A DNA stretch of 64,000 nucleotides from Streptomyces sp. NRRL B-1140 (GTDB lineage Bacteria > Actinomycetota > Actinomycetes > Streptomycetales > Streptomycetaceae), in NCBI RefSeq assembly GCF_001280065.1, contig NZ_LGEA01000102.1, positions 124,001-188,000 on the forward strand. Direction: 5' to 3'. Within the stretch, counting starts at the first letter, position 1. The number at the start of each line of letters is the position of its first letter. Both the position numbers and the translations under genes were made by a program. A model generated the notes under the pieces. That model was not told the DNA's origin. It made no database searches and worked only from the letters and a program-made list of their open reading frames with translations. Below, piece by piece: positions 54,148-62,171 of the stretch.

Positions 54148-54930
54148 GTGCCCACCACCTCGCCCCTCGACGGCCTCCGCTTCGCTTTCGGCACCCTCAC
54201 GGTGATCCCGGTCCGGGTGACCCGGTGGGACCGTCAGGCCGCACGCGGCGGCATGCTGTGTGCTCCGCTGGCGGGGCTGGTGGTGGGCGCCGCCGCCGCC
54301 GGTCTCGGCCTGGCGCTGCTGTTCCTCGGTGCGGGCGCCCCGCTCGCCGCCGTGGCGAGTGTCTCGGTGCCGGCCGCACTCACCCGGGGACTGCATCTCG
54401 ACGGGCTCGCGGACACCGCTGACGGGCTGGGCAGCGGGAAGCCCGCCGAGGACGCGCTGCGGATCATGAAGCAGTCCGACATCGGACCGTTCGGGGTCAT
54501 CACCCTCGTCCTCGTCATGCTCGCGCAGGTCACCGCGCTCGCCCACGCCTACGACGCCTCCTGGGCCCGGGGCGCGTGCGCCGCCGTGGTCTCAGCGGCC
54601 CTCGCCCGGCTGGCCCTGACCCTGGCGGCCCGGACAGGGGTTCCGGCGGCTCGGCCGGAGGGGCTGGGCGCGGCGGTCGCGGGGGTGGTGCCCGTACGGG
54701 GGGCGGTGGCCGCGGCGGTGGCGTTCACCGTGGCCGCGGCGGCGTCCGGTGCCCTCTTCGGACCGTATGGCGTGATCCGTACGGTGCTCGCGGTCGTCCT
54801 CGCCCTGGCCGCCGCCGAGGCGCTGCTGCGTCACTGCACGCGCCGGTTCGGCGGAGTCACGGGGGACGTCTTCGGCGGTCTGGCGGAGACGGCGGCGACC
54901 ACGGCGCTGGTCGTTCTGTCACTGGGCTGA
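54148..54930 (+). CDS. cobS: Adenosylcobinamide-GDP ribazoletransferase
   Basis: 260 residues from GTG 54148. Polytopic membrane enzyme that joins adenosylcobinamide-GDP with alpha-ribazole, the last step of cobalamin assembly. Signature TRGLHLDGLADTADGLGSG and the following MKQSDIGPFGVITLVLVM are clear, with the C-terminal GGVTGDVFGGLAE. Confidence 0.95.
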   Translation: MPTTSPLDGLRFAFGTLTVIPVRVTRWDRQAARGGMLCAPLAGLVVGAAAAGLGLALLFLGAGAPLAAVASVSVPAALTRGLHLDGLADTADGLGSGKPAEDALRIMKQSDIGPFGVITLVLVMLAQVTALAHAYDASWARGACAAVVSAALARLALTLAARTGVPAARPEGLGAAVAGVVPVRGAVAAAVAFTVAAAASGALFGPYGVIRTVLAVVLALAAAEALLRHCTRRFGGVTGDVFGGLAETAATTALVVLSLG

Positions 54931-55009
54931 AACGATCTCCCCGTGCCTCTCCTGCGCCTGCCACGGCACTAGCTTCCTGCCCCGACACCCAAGTGATCGG
55001 GGGACGTTC

Positions 55010-55624
55010 ATGCCGAAGCTGCGCCGCGCCCTGGCCTGGTTCGTGGATTTCGCGTTGGTGGTGGCGCTGGCCTCGGCGCTCGCCGTGCTCACCTTCCACC
55101 GGGTCTCCGCGCTCGTCACCGACGTGCCCGAGCTGGCCACGCGCGGCGGTTTCGACCTGCTGACCTCGCGCGGTGACGTACTCGACGCCTCACAGGACCT
55201 CGGACTCTCGCTGTGGGACAAGTCGGTGCTGTACGTCGAGCAGGCCTTCGGGCTGCTGGTGCTGACGGTGTTCCTCTACCAGTGGGCGTGCCTGTCCCTG
55301 GCCGGGCGCACCGTCGGCAAGGCCCTGGTGGGGCTGAAGGTCACGACGGACTCCCCGCGCAGGGTCAGGGCGGCGCGCCGGGCCGCGGTCACCACCGCCG
55401 CGGACGTCGCCGTGTACGCCGTGGCCTGCGTGCTGCTGGTCGAGGGCCAGGTCGTGCTGTCGGTGCTGGTGTGGGCGGTCGCGGTGGTGCTGTTCCTGCT
55501 GAACGCGCTGCCGGTCCTCTCCCCCGGCCGCCGCTCCCTCGCCGACCGGTGCGCGGGCACCTCCGTCACCGGTATCGGGATCGGCAGGCCCGTCGCGGCC
55601 GGGGGCGGCGCCCGGGCCGTGTGA
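55010..55624 (+). CDS. RDD-family membrane protein
   Basis: 204 residues, ATG 55010 behind GGGGGA. The RDD pattern is present: RALAWFVDFALVVALASALA at the start (the second R/D is altered), LAGRTVGKALVGLKVTTDSP in the middle and SLADRCAGTSV at the end, with three to four helices. Some RDD proteins move Na+ or act as transporter partners; here the role is unknown. Same place as Rv2219A in mycobacteria only approximately. Confidence 0.85.
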   Translation: MPKLRRALAWFVDFALVVALASALAVLTFHRVSALVTDVPELATRGGFDLLTSRGDVLDASQDLGLSLWDKSVLYVEQAFGLLVLTVFLYQWACLSLAGRTVGKALVGLKVTTDSPRRVRAARRAAVTTAADVAVYAVACVLLVEGQVVLSVLVWAVAVVLFLLNALPVLSPGRRSLADRCAGTSVTGIGIGRPVAAGGGARAV

Positions 55625-55859
55625 CCCGGGTCACCGGTGTGAGGGAGCAGGAAACGGCCACTACGCCACCTACAGGTGAACGCCCGCAGGAATGAGCGTA
55701 CGAGGCCACGCGCGTAGTCTCGTCGTCGAGTGTTCGCCGCACCGGGGAAGGCCCCGTGACACCCGTCCTGGAAGGTCGGCATAAGGTCGGCTGTCGGGCC
55801 CGGTCGACCCACACCGTTCGACCCCAGCAACTTCACATCGGAAGCGAGATTTCACCACC

Positions 55860-57386
55860 GTGACTGCTCTCACTCTCAGCACCGCCGCGGCGTCCGGTCT
55901 GCGGGCCGACGCGATCGTGATCGGTGTCGCCAAGGGTGCCAAGGGGCCGGTCGTCGCACCGGGCGCCGAGGCCGTGGACAAGGCGTACGACGGCAGGCTC
56001 GCCGGCGTTCTGGAGACGCTCGGCGCCTCCGGCGGCGAGGGCGAGGTGACGAAGGTGCCGGCACCGTCCGGCTTCAAGGCACCGCTCGTCCTGGCGGTCG
56101 GTCTGGGCGCGGTCCCGGAGAAGGACGCCGACTACGGGACCGAGGCCCTGCGCAAGGCCGCCGGCGTCGCCGCCCGCGCCCTGGCCGGGTCCAAGAAGGC
56201 CGCCTTCGCGCTGCCGCTCGGCGACGCCGCCGCCGCGGGTGCGATCGGGGAGGGCGCGCTGCTCGGCGCGTACTCCTTCGACGCCTACAAGGACAACGGC
56301 AAGGACCCCAAGGCGAAGAACGGCAAGGCTCCCCTCGCCGAGGTCGTCCTGCTCGGCGGCAAGCCGCGCGACAAGGCGTACAAGGCCGCGGTCGAGCGCG
56401 CCGTCGCCGTGTCCGAGGAGCTCAACCGCTCCCGCGACCTGGTCAACACCCCGCCGAACGACCTCAACCCCGAGTCGTTCGCCGCGATCGCCCAGGCGGC
56501 GGCGAAGGAACACGGCATCAAGATCCAGGTGCTCGACGAGAAGGCCCTGGCCAAGGGCGGCTACGGCGGCATCCTCGGCGTCGGCTCCGGCTCCGCGGCC
56601 ACCCCGCGCCTGGTCAAGCTGTCCTACACCTCCTCCAAGGCGAAGAAGCACCTCGCCTTCGTCGGCAAGGGCATCACCTACGACTCGGGCGGTATCTCGC
56701 TCAAGCCGGCCGGTCACAACGAGACGATGAAGTGCGACATGGCCGGTGCGGCCTCGGTGTTCGCCGCGGTCGTCGCCGCCGCGCGTCTCGGCCTGGAGGT
56801 CAACGTCACCGGCTGGCTCGCCCTGGCCGAGAACATGCCCTCCGGGTCCGCGACTCGTCCGGGTGACGTGCTGCGCATGTACAGCGGCAAGACGGTGGAG
56901 GTGCTCAACACCGACGCCGAGGGCCGGCTGGTGCTCGCCGACGCGCTGTGGGCCGCCTCCCAGGAGAAGCCGGACGCCATCGTGGACGTGGCGACGCTGA
57001 CCGGGGCGATGGTGCTGGCGCTGGGCAACCGGACGTTCGGGATCATGGGCAACGACGACGCGTTCCGTGCGGCGCTGGTCGAGGCCGCCGAGGAAGTCGG
57101 GGAGCCGGCGTGGCCGATGCCGCTGCCGGAGCACCTGCGCAAGGGGATGGACTCGGCCACGGCCGACATCGCGAACATGGGCGAGCGGATGGGCGGCGGG
57201 CTGGTCGCCGGTCTGTTCCTGCGCGAGTTCGTGGGCGAGGGCATCACGTGGGCGCACCTGGACATCGCCGGGCCGGCGTTCAACGAGGGCGGGCCCTTCG
57301 GGTACACCCCGAAGGGCGGCACGGGGACGGCTGTGCGGACGCTGGTGCGGCTGGCGGAGCTGACGGCTGCGGGCGATCTGGGCTGA
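55860..57386 (+). CDS. pepA: Leucyl aminopeptidase (M17)
   Basis: 508 residues from GTG 55860. N-terminal macro-like domain (1-170), then the M17 catalytic domain with two-metal site: VGKGITYDSGGISLKPAGH, MKCDMAGAA, the signature NTDAEGRL (about 350) and HLDIAGPAF near the end. It removes N-terminal residues from peptides as a cytoplasmic hexamer. No convincing promoter was found in the 235-nt gap upstream. Confidence 0.95.
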   Translation: MTALTLSTAAASGLRADAIVIGVAKGAKGPVVAPGAEAVDKAYDGRLAGVLETLGASGGEGEVTKVPAPSGFKAPLVLAVGLGAVPEKDADYGTEALRKAAGVAARALAGSKKAAFALPLGDAAAAGAIGEGALLGAYSFDAYKDNGKDPKAKNGKAPLAEVVLLGGKPRDKAYKAAVERAVAVSEELNRSRDLVNTPPNDLNPESFAAIAQAAAKEHGIKIQVLDEKALAKGGYGGILGVGSGSAATPRLVKLSYTSSKAKKHLAFVGKGITYDSGGISLKPAGHNETMKCDMAGAASVFAAVVAAARLGLEVNVTGWLALAENMPSGSATRPGDVLRMYSGKTVEVLNTDAEGRLVLADALWAASQEKPDAIVDVATLTGAMVLALGNRTFGIMGNDDAFRAALVEAAEEVGEPAWPMPLPEHLRKGMDSATADIANMGERMGGGLVAGLFLREFVGEGITWAHLDIAGPAFNEGGPFGYTPKGGTGTAVRTLVRLAELTAAGDLG

Positions 57387-57390
57387 TCGC

Positions 57391-57470
57391 CGCCTGAGAG
57401 CTCGGTCTCGCCCGTTGTGTGGCGAGTGCGGGGGCGTGGGGGCTGTTCGCGCAGTTCCCCGCGCCCCTTC
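57391..57470 (+). repeat. Dispersed intergenic repeat, extended copy 6
   Basis: Starts CGCCTGAGAGCTCGGT and ends in GCGCAGTTCCCCGCGCCCC. The first 16 bases are identical to copy 7, so the repeat unit is about 80 bp. It follows the pepA stop directly. Confidence 0.75.
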
Positions 57471-57669
57471 GGGGCACCTACCCGACAGCTCATCTGAACG
57501 TGGGGCGTCTCACACCGCAGCCCGGCGTCTCCTAGTGTGCCGACAAGTGCGAAGATGGGGCACGGCAGGACAGGGCCCCACCGAAGGGCCGAAGAACGAG
57601 CGGCCGGACACCAGCCGCCTGCCGGTCACTGAAGACCGGCTCACGGCGCACATGCATGGAGGACGTGAC

Positions 57670-59058
57670 GTGGCGAACGACGCCAGCACCGTTTTCGACC
57701 TAGTGATCCTCGGCGGTGGCAGCGGTGGTTACGCCGCGGCCCTGCGCGGGGCGCAGCTGGGCCTGGACGTCGCCCTGATCGAGAAGGACAAGGTCGGCGG
57801 CACCTGCCTGCACCGGGGATGCATCCCCACCAAGGCCCTGCTGCACGCGGGCGAGATCGCCGACCAGGCGCGTGAGAGCGAGCAGTTCGGTGTGAAGGCC
57901 TCCTTCGAGGGCATCGACATCGCCGGGGTCCACAAGTACAAGGACGGCGTGATCGCCGGCCTGTACAAGGGCCTGCAAGGGCTCGTCGCCTCCCGGAAGG
58001 TGACCTACATCGAGGGTGAGGGCCGCCTGTCCTCCCCCACGTCCGTCGACGTGAACGGCCGCCGCGTCGAGGGCCGCCACATCCTGCTCGCGACCGGCTC
58101 CGTGCCGAAGTCGCTGCCGGGCCTGGACATCGACGGCAACCGGATCATCTCCTCCGACCACGCCCTCGTCCTGGACCGCGTGCCGAAGTCCGCGATCATC
58201 CTGGGCGGCGGCGTCATCGGCGTCGAGTTCGCCTCCGCGTGGAAGTCCTTCGGGACCGAGGTCACGATCGTCGAGGGCCTGAAGCACCTCGTCCCGGTCG
58301 AGGACGAGAACTCCTCCAAGCTGCTGGAGCGCGCGTTCCGCAAGCGCGGCATCAAGTTCAACCTGGGCACCTTCTTCCAGAAGGCCGAGTACACCCAGGA
58401 CGGCGTCAAGGTCACCCTGGCCGATGGCAAGGAGTTCGAGGCCGAGGTCCTGCTGGTGGCCATCGGCCGCGGCCCGGTCTCCCAGGGCCTGGGCTACGAG
58501 GAGCAGGGCGTCGCGATGGACCGCGGCTACGTCCTGGTCGACGAGTACATGCGCACGAACGTGCCGACCATCTCCGCCGTCGGTGACCTGGTCCCGACCC
58601 TCCAGCTCGCGCACGTCGGCTTCGCCGAGGGCATCCTGGTGGCGGAGCGCCTGGCCGGTCTGAAGACCGTTCCGATCGACTACGACGGTGTCCCGCGGGT
58701 GACGTACTGCCACCCGGAGGTCGCCTCCGTCGGTATCACCGAGGCCAAGGCCAAGGAGATCTACGGTGCGGACAAGGTCGTCGCTCTGAAGTACAACCTC
58801 GCGGGCAACGGCAGGAGCAAGATCCTGAACACCGCGGGCGAGATCAAGCTCGTCCAGGTCAAGGACGGTGCCGTCGTCGGCGTCCACATGGTCGGCGACC
58901 GCATGGGCGAGCAGGTCGGCGAGGCCCAGCTCATCTACAACTGGGAGGCGCTGCCCGCCGAGGTCGCGCAGCTCATCCACGCCCACCCGACCCAGAGCGA
59001 GGCGCTCGGCGAGGCCCACCTGGCCCTCGCAGGCAAGCCCCTCCACGCGCACGACTGA
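57670..59058 (+). CDS. lpdA: Dihydrolipoamide dehydrogenase (E3)
   Basis: 462 residues from GTG 57670 with GGAGGA 6 nt upstream. FAD site VILGGGSGGYAAALRGAQLG, redox disulfide Cys46/Cys51 in GGTCLHRGCIPTK, NAD site ILGGGVIGVEFAS, and the C-terminal catalytic HAHPTQSEALGE. It reoxidises lipoyl groups of 2-oxoacid dehydrogenase E2. It is followed by the E2 gene after 63 nt. Confidence 0.97.
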   Translation: MANDASTVFDLVILGGGSGGYAAALRGAQLGLDVALIEKDKVGGTCLHRGCIPTKALLHAGEIADQARESEQFGVKASFEGIDIAGVHKYKDGVIAGLYKGLQGLVASRKVTYIEGEGRLSSPTSVDVNGRRVEGRHILLATGSVPKSLPGLDIDGNRIISSDHALVLDRVPKSAIILGGGVIGVEFASAWKSFGTEVTIVEGLKHLVPVEDENSSKLLERAFRKRGIKFNLGTFFQKAEYTQDGVKVTLADGKEFEAEVLLVAIGRGPVSQGLGYEEQGVAMDRGYVLVDEYMRTNVPTISAVGDLVPTLQLAHVGFAEGILVAERLAGLKTVPIDYDGVPRVTYCHPEVASVGITEAKAKEIYGADKVVALKYNLAGNGRSKILNTAGEIKLVQVKDGAVVGVHMVGDRMGEQVGEAQLIYNWEALPAEVAQLIHAHPTQSEALGEAHLALAGKPLHAHD

Positions 59059-59121
59059 CCCCTCGGTCGACACACGCGACGACACAGACTTCCGCACTTT
59101 CCGTAAGGAGCAACCGAAACC

Positions 59122-60903
59122 ATGGCGGTTTCCGTAACCCTTCCGGCGCTCGGTGAGAGCGTCACCGAGGGCACTGTCACCCGCTGGCTGAAGGCCGAGG
59201 GCGAGCGCGTCGAGGCCGACGAGCCGCTGCTCGAGGTGTCGACCGACAAGGTCGACACCGAGATCCCCTCGCCCGCCGCCGGTGTCCTGGCGTCCATCAA
59301 GGTCGCCGAGGACGAGACGGTCGAGGTCGGCGCCGAGCTGGCCCTGATCGACGACGGCAGCGGCGCGCCCGCCGCCGAGCAGGCCCCGCAGGCCGAGCAG
59401 GTCGCCGAGCCCGCTCCCGAGCCGGCCCCGGCCGCCCCGTCCACCGAGCAGGCCGCCCCGGCGCCCGCTCCCTCCGCCGACGCCGCCGCCGGCGGCGGTT
59501 CCGCCGAGGGCACGGACGTCGTCCTGCCCGCGCTCGGCGAGTCCGTCACCGAAGGCACCGTCACCCGCTGGCTGAAGTCGGTCGGCGACACCGTCGAGGC
59601 CGACGAGCCGCTGCTCGAGGTCTCCACCGACAAGGTCGACACCGAGATCCCGGCGCCCACCTCGGGCACGCTGCTGGAGATCGTCGTCGGCGAGGACGAG
59701 ACCGCCGAGGTCGGCGCCAAGCTCGCCGTGATCGGCGAGGCGGGTGCCGCTCCGGCCGCCGCCCCGGCGCAGGAGGCCCCGGCCGCTCCGGCCCAGCCCG
59801 AGCCCACTCCGGCTCCGGCCCCGGCACAGCCCGCCCCGGCCCCGCAGGCCCCGTCCGCCCCGGCCCCGCAGCAGCAGGTCACCCCGGCTCCCGAGCCGGC
59901 TCCGGCCGCTCCCGCGCCCGCCCCGGCTCCGGCCCAGGCCCCGGCCGCTCCCGCCGCCAAGCCGGCCGACGACGGCGCCTACGTCACCCCGCTGGTGCGC
60001 AAGCTCGCCGCCGAGCAGGGCGTCGACCTGGCCACCGTCAAGGGCACCGGCGTCGGCGGGCGGATCCGCAAGCAGGACGTCGTCGCCGCCGCCGAGGCCG
60101 CGAAGAGCGCCGCCGCCGCCCCGGCCCCCGCCGCTGCCGCCCCGTCGGCCGCGAAGAAGGCCCCGGTGCTGGAGGCGTCGCCGCTGCGCGGCCAGACCGT
60201 GAAGATGCCGCGGATCCGCAAGGTCATCGGCGACAACATGGTCAAGGCCCTGACCGAGCAGGCCCAGCTGTCCTCGGTCGTCGAGGTCGACGTCACCCGT
60301 CTGATGAAGCTGCGCGCCCGTGCCAAGGACGCGTTCGCGTCGCGTGAGGGCGTCAAGCTCTCCCCGATGCCGTTCTTCGTCAAGGCCGCGGCCCAGGCGC
60401 TGAAGGCGCACGCGCCGATCAACGCCAAGATCAACGAGGCCGAGGGGACCATCACCTACTTCGACACCGAGAACATCGGTATCGCGGTGGACTCCGAGAA
60501 GGGCCTGATGACCCCGGTCATCAAGAACGCCGGTGACCTCAACCTCGCCGGCATCGCCAAGGCCACGGCCGACCTGGCGGGCAAGGTCCGCGCCAACAAG
60601 ATCACCCCGGACGAGCTGTCCGGCGCGACCTTCACCATCTCCAACACCGGGTCGCGCGGCGCGCTCTTCGACACGATCATCGTGCCGCCGGGCCAGGTCG
60701 CCATCCTCGGCATCGGCGCGACGGTCAAGCGTCCCGCCGTCATCGAGACGGAGGAGGGCACGGTCATCGGCGTCCGCGACATGACGTACCTGACCCTGTC
60801 CTACGACCACCGCCTGGTGGACGGTGCCGACGCCGCCCGTTACCTGACGGCGGTCAAGGCCATCCTGGAGGCGGGCGAGTTCGAGGTCGAGCTCGGCCTG
60901 TAG
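59122..60903 (+). CDS. sucB: Dihydrolipoyl acyltransferase (E2), two lipoyl domains
   Basis: 593 residues. Two nearly identical lipoyl domains with Lys43 and Lys171 in [10 protein letters not shown], joined by Ala/Pro linkers; a peripheral subunit-binding domain ([20 protein letters not shown], about 290-325); and the catalytic domain (360-593) with [16 protein letters not shown]. It is annotated as succinyltransferase in Streptomyces, while the mycobacterial homologue DlaT serves pyruvate dehydrogenase; with lpd upstream and aceE downstream either or both are plausible. AAGGAG lies 11 nt before ATG. Confidence 0.94.
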   Translation: MAVSVTLPALGESVTEGTVTRWLKAEGERVEADEPLLEVSTDKVDTEIPSPAAGVLASIKVAEDETVEVGAELALIDDGSGAPAAEQAPQAEQVAEPAPEPAPAAPSTEQAAPAPAPSADAAAGGGSAEGTDVVLPALGESVTEGTVTRWLKSVGDTVEADEPLLEVSTDKVDTEIPAPTSGTLLEIVVGEDETAEVGAKLAVIGEAGAAPAAAPAQEAPAAPAQPEPTPAPAPAQPAPAPQAPSAPAPQQQVTPAPEPAPAAPAPAPAPAQAPAAPAAKPADDGAYVTPLVRKLAAEQGVDLATVKGTGVGGRIRKQDVVAAAEAAKSAAAAPAPAAAAPSAAKKAPVLEASPLRGQTVKMPRIRKVIGDNMVKALTEQAQLSSVVEVDVTRLMKLRARAKDAFASREGVKLSPMPFFVKAAAQALKAHAPINAKINEAEGTITYFDTENIGIAVDSEKGLMTPVIKNAGDLNLAGIAKATADLAGKVRANKITPDELSGATFTISNTGSRGALFDTIIVPPGQVAILGIGATVKRPAVIETEEGTVIGVRDMTYLTLSYDHRLVDGADAARYLTAVKAILEAGEFEVELGL

Positions 60904-60930
60904 CCACACCAGGGTTTCGATCCTGCCGCG

Positions 60931-60972
60931 GTGCCCCGTCCGGAACGTCTCCGGGCGGGGCACGGCGTTTTT
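60931..60972 (+). terminator. Intrinsic terminator of the lpd-E2 operon
   Basis: 14-bp stem (GTGCCCCGTCCGGA and complement, one G-U) followed by GGCG and TTTTT, 28 nt past the E2 stop. Confidence 0.85.
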
Positions 60973-60983
60973 CGGGAGCAGGG

Positions 60984-61062
60984 CGCCTGAGAGCTCGGTG
61001 TGACCGGTCGTCGGGCGGGTGCGGGTAGTCGTGGGCTGGTCGCGCAGTTCCCGGCGCCCCTT
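60984..61062 (+). repeat. Dispersed intergenic repeat, extended copy 7
   Basis: Begins CGCCTGAGAGCTCGGT as in copy 6 and ends GTGGGCTGGTCGCGCAGTTC then CCGGCGCCCC. Part of a 376-nt gap that also holds the terminator and copy 8. Confidence 0.75.
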
Positions 61063-61088
61063 GAGGTAGGCCCGCTGCACGTGCTTCG

Positions 61089-61118
61089 GGGGCGCGGGGA
61101 ACCGCGCGATCAGCCACA
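61089..61118 (-). repeat. Dispersed intergenic repeat, inverted copy 8
   Basis: GGGCGCGGGGAACCGCGCGA then TCAGCCACA, inverted to copy 7 and 28 nt from its core; together they can fold into a roughly 30-bp imperfect hairpin. Beyond it, 61119-61279 holds only the GntR promoter region with TATTGT and an ATTG...CAAT pair. Confidence 0.7.
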
Positions 61119-61279
61119 CACGACGGTCAGCCGAAGGACACGCACACCCCCACGGCGCCCGAACAGCACCGCCCCCCGTGTAAGTCTCGTCTCACCTGCA
61201 CCAAGACGCCCCCACCCGCCCCACCCGCGGAGCGAACCGGCCGTATTGTCTAAACGTCAATCCCGACTGAGGAGCCCTC

Positions 61280-61903
61280 ATGACCGCGCCCGTCATCCAC
61301 TCGCTCCGCGAGCAGATCCGCGAGCACATCCTGGAGGGGATCATCAGCGGACGCTGGCAGCCGGGCGAGCGGATCGTCGAGCGCCGGATCGCCACCGAGC
61401 TGGAGGTCAGCCAGACCCCGGTCCGCGAGGCCCTGCGCGAGCTGGAGTCCCTGCGGCTGATCGAGTCCGCTCCGAACAAGGGCGTGCGCGTCCGCAACCT
61501 CACGGCCGCCGACCTGGAGGAGAGCTACCCGGTCCGGGCCGGCCTGGAGGCGATCGCCGCGGAGCTGGCCGCCCAGGGCCTGGCGGAGGACTGCACGGCG
61601 CTGGAGCCCCATGTCACCGCCCTGTACGAGGCCGACCATGCCGCCGACGGCACCGCCCAGGTCCGCCACACGGTCGCCTTCCACCGCGAAATGGTCCGCG
61701 CCGCCGGCAACTCCGTCCTGCTGCACACCTGGGAAGGCCTCGGCATCGAGGTGTTCACGGCCCTGTCCATCCGCTGGCTGGGCACGCAGCAGCAGTCGTA
61801 CGCCGAGGAGCACGAGGAGCTCGTCGCCGCGTTCAAGCGCCGTGACCCCCGGATCGCCGAACTCGTGAAGGCGCACGTCCTGGGCTGCGCGCCCCGGGCG
61901 TGA
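61280..61903 (+). CDS. GntR-family (FadR subfamily) regulator, PdhR-like by position
   Basis: 207 residues from ATG 61280 with GAGGAG 6 nt upstream. Winged helix (1-75): [20 protein letters not shown] and [20 protein letters not shown]. The C-terminal FCD helical domain (85-205) includes [15 protein letters not shown], which supplies metal or acid-binding residues. It lies directly upstream of aceE, as PdhR does in E. coli, and a 17-bp palindrome covers the aceE promoter; a pyruvate-type effector is a reasonable guess only. Confidence 0.92.
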   Translation: MTAPVIHSLREQIREHILEGIISGRWQPGERIVERRIATELEVSQTPVREALRELESLRLIESAPNKGVRVRNLTAADLEESYPVRAGLEAIAAELAAQGLAEDCTALEPHVTALYEADHAADGTAQVRHTVAFHREMVRAAGNSVLLHTWEGLGIEVFTALSIRWLGTQQQSYAEEHEELVAAFKRRDPRIAELVKAHVLGCAPRA

Positions 61904-62033
61904 CACTCGAGCACATACCCGCTCAAAAGCCTCCGACCTGCGGAAACCATTCGAAAACCAGTCACCGCGTGCCACCGGCCGAGGCACCCCGTGCCTACTT
62001 TCTCGTGATCAAGAGGTTTTACCCCTCAACCCT

Positions 62034-62063
62034 TTGATCGATCATCGATCAGGGAGTTACAGT
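62034..62063 (+). promoter_or_regulatory. aceE promoter with 17-bp palindromic operator
   Basis: TTGATC (62034-62039), 18-nt spacer, TACAGT (62058-62063). The perfect palindrome TGATCGATCATCGATCA (62035-62051; 8-bp arms around one C) covers the -35 and spacer, the standard site for a repressor. The leader to aceE is about 100 nt. Confidence 0.7.
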
Positions 62064-62171
62064 CGCCGACGGGCTTGCCACCCAAGCCCTCCGCCCTGTC
62101 CTGCCAAAGACAAAGGGCACCCCCGATCCCCGCATGTGAGGGAACCCCCTTCGACTGAGGAAGGCGGCGAC

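Noticed and set aside
59440-60150. Ala/Pro-rich repeats in the E2 gene as a possible repeat array
   Set aside because: They are the normal flexible linkers between lipoyl, binding and catalytic domains.
57700-61119. A 1139-codon open frame on the minus strand opposite lpd and the E2 gene
   Set aside because: It mirrors the codon pattern of two certain genes, is Gly/Arg/Asp-rich without domains, and has no ribosome-binding site; an artefact of high GC.
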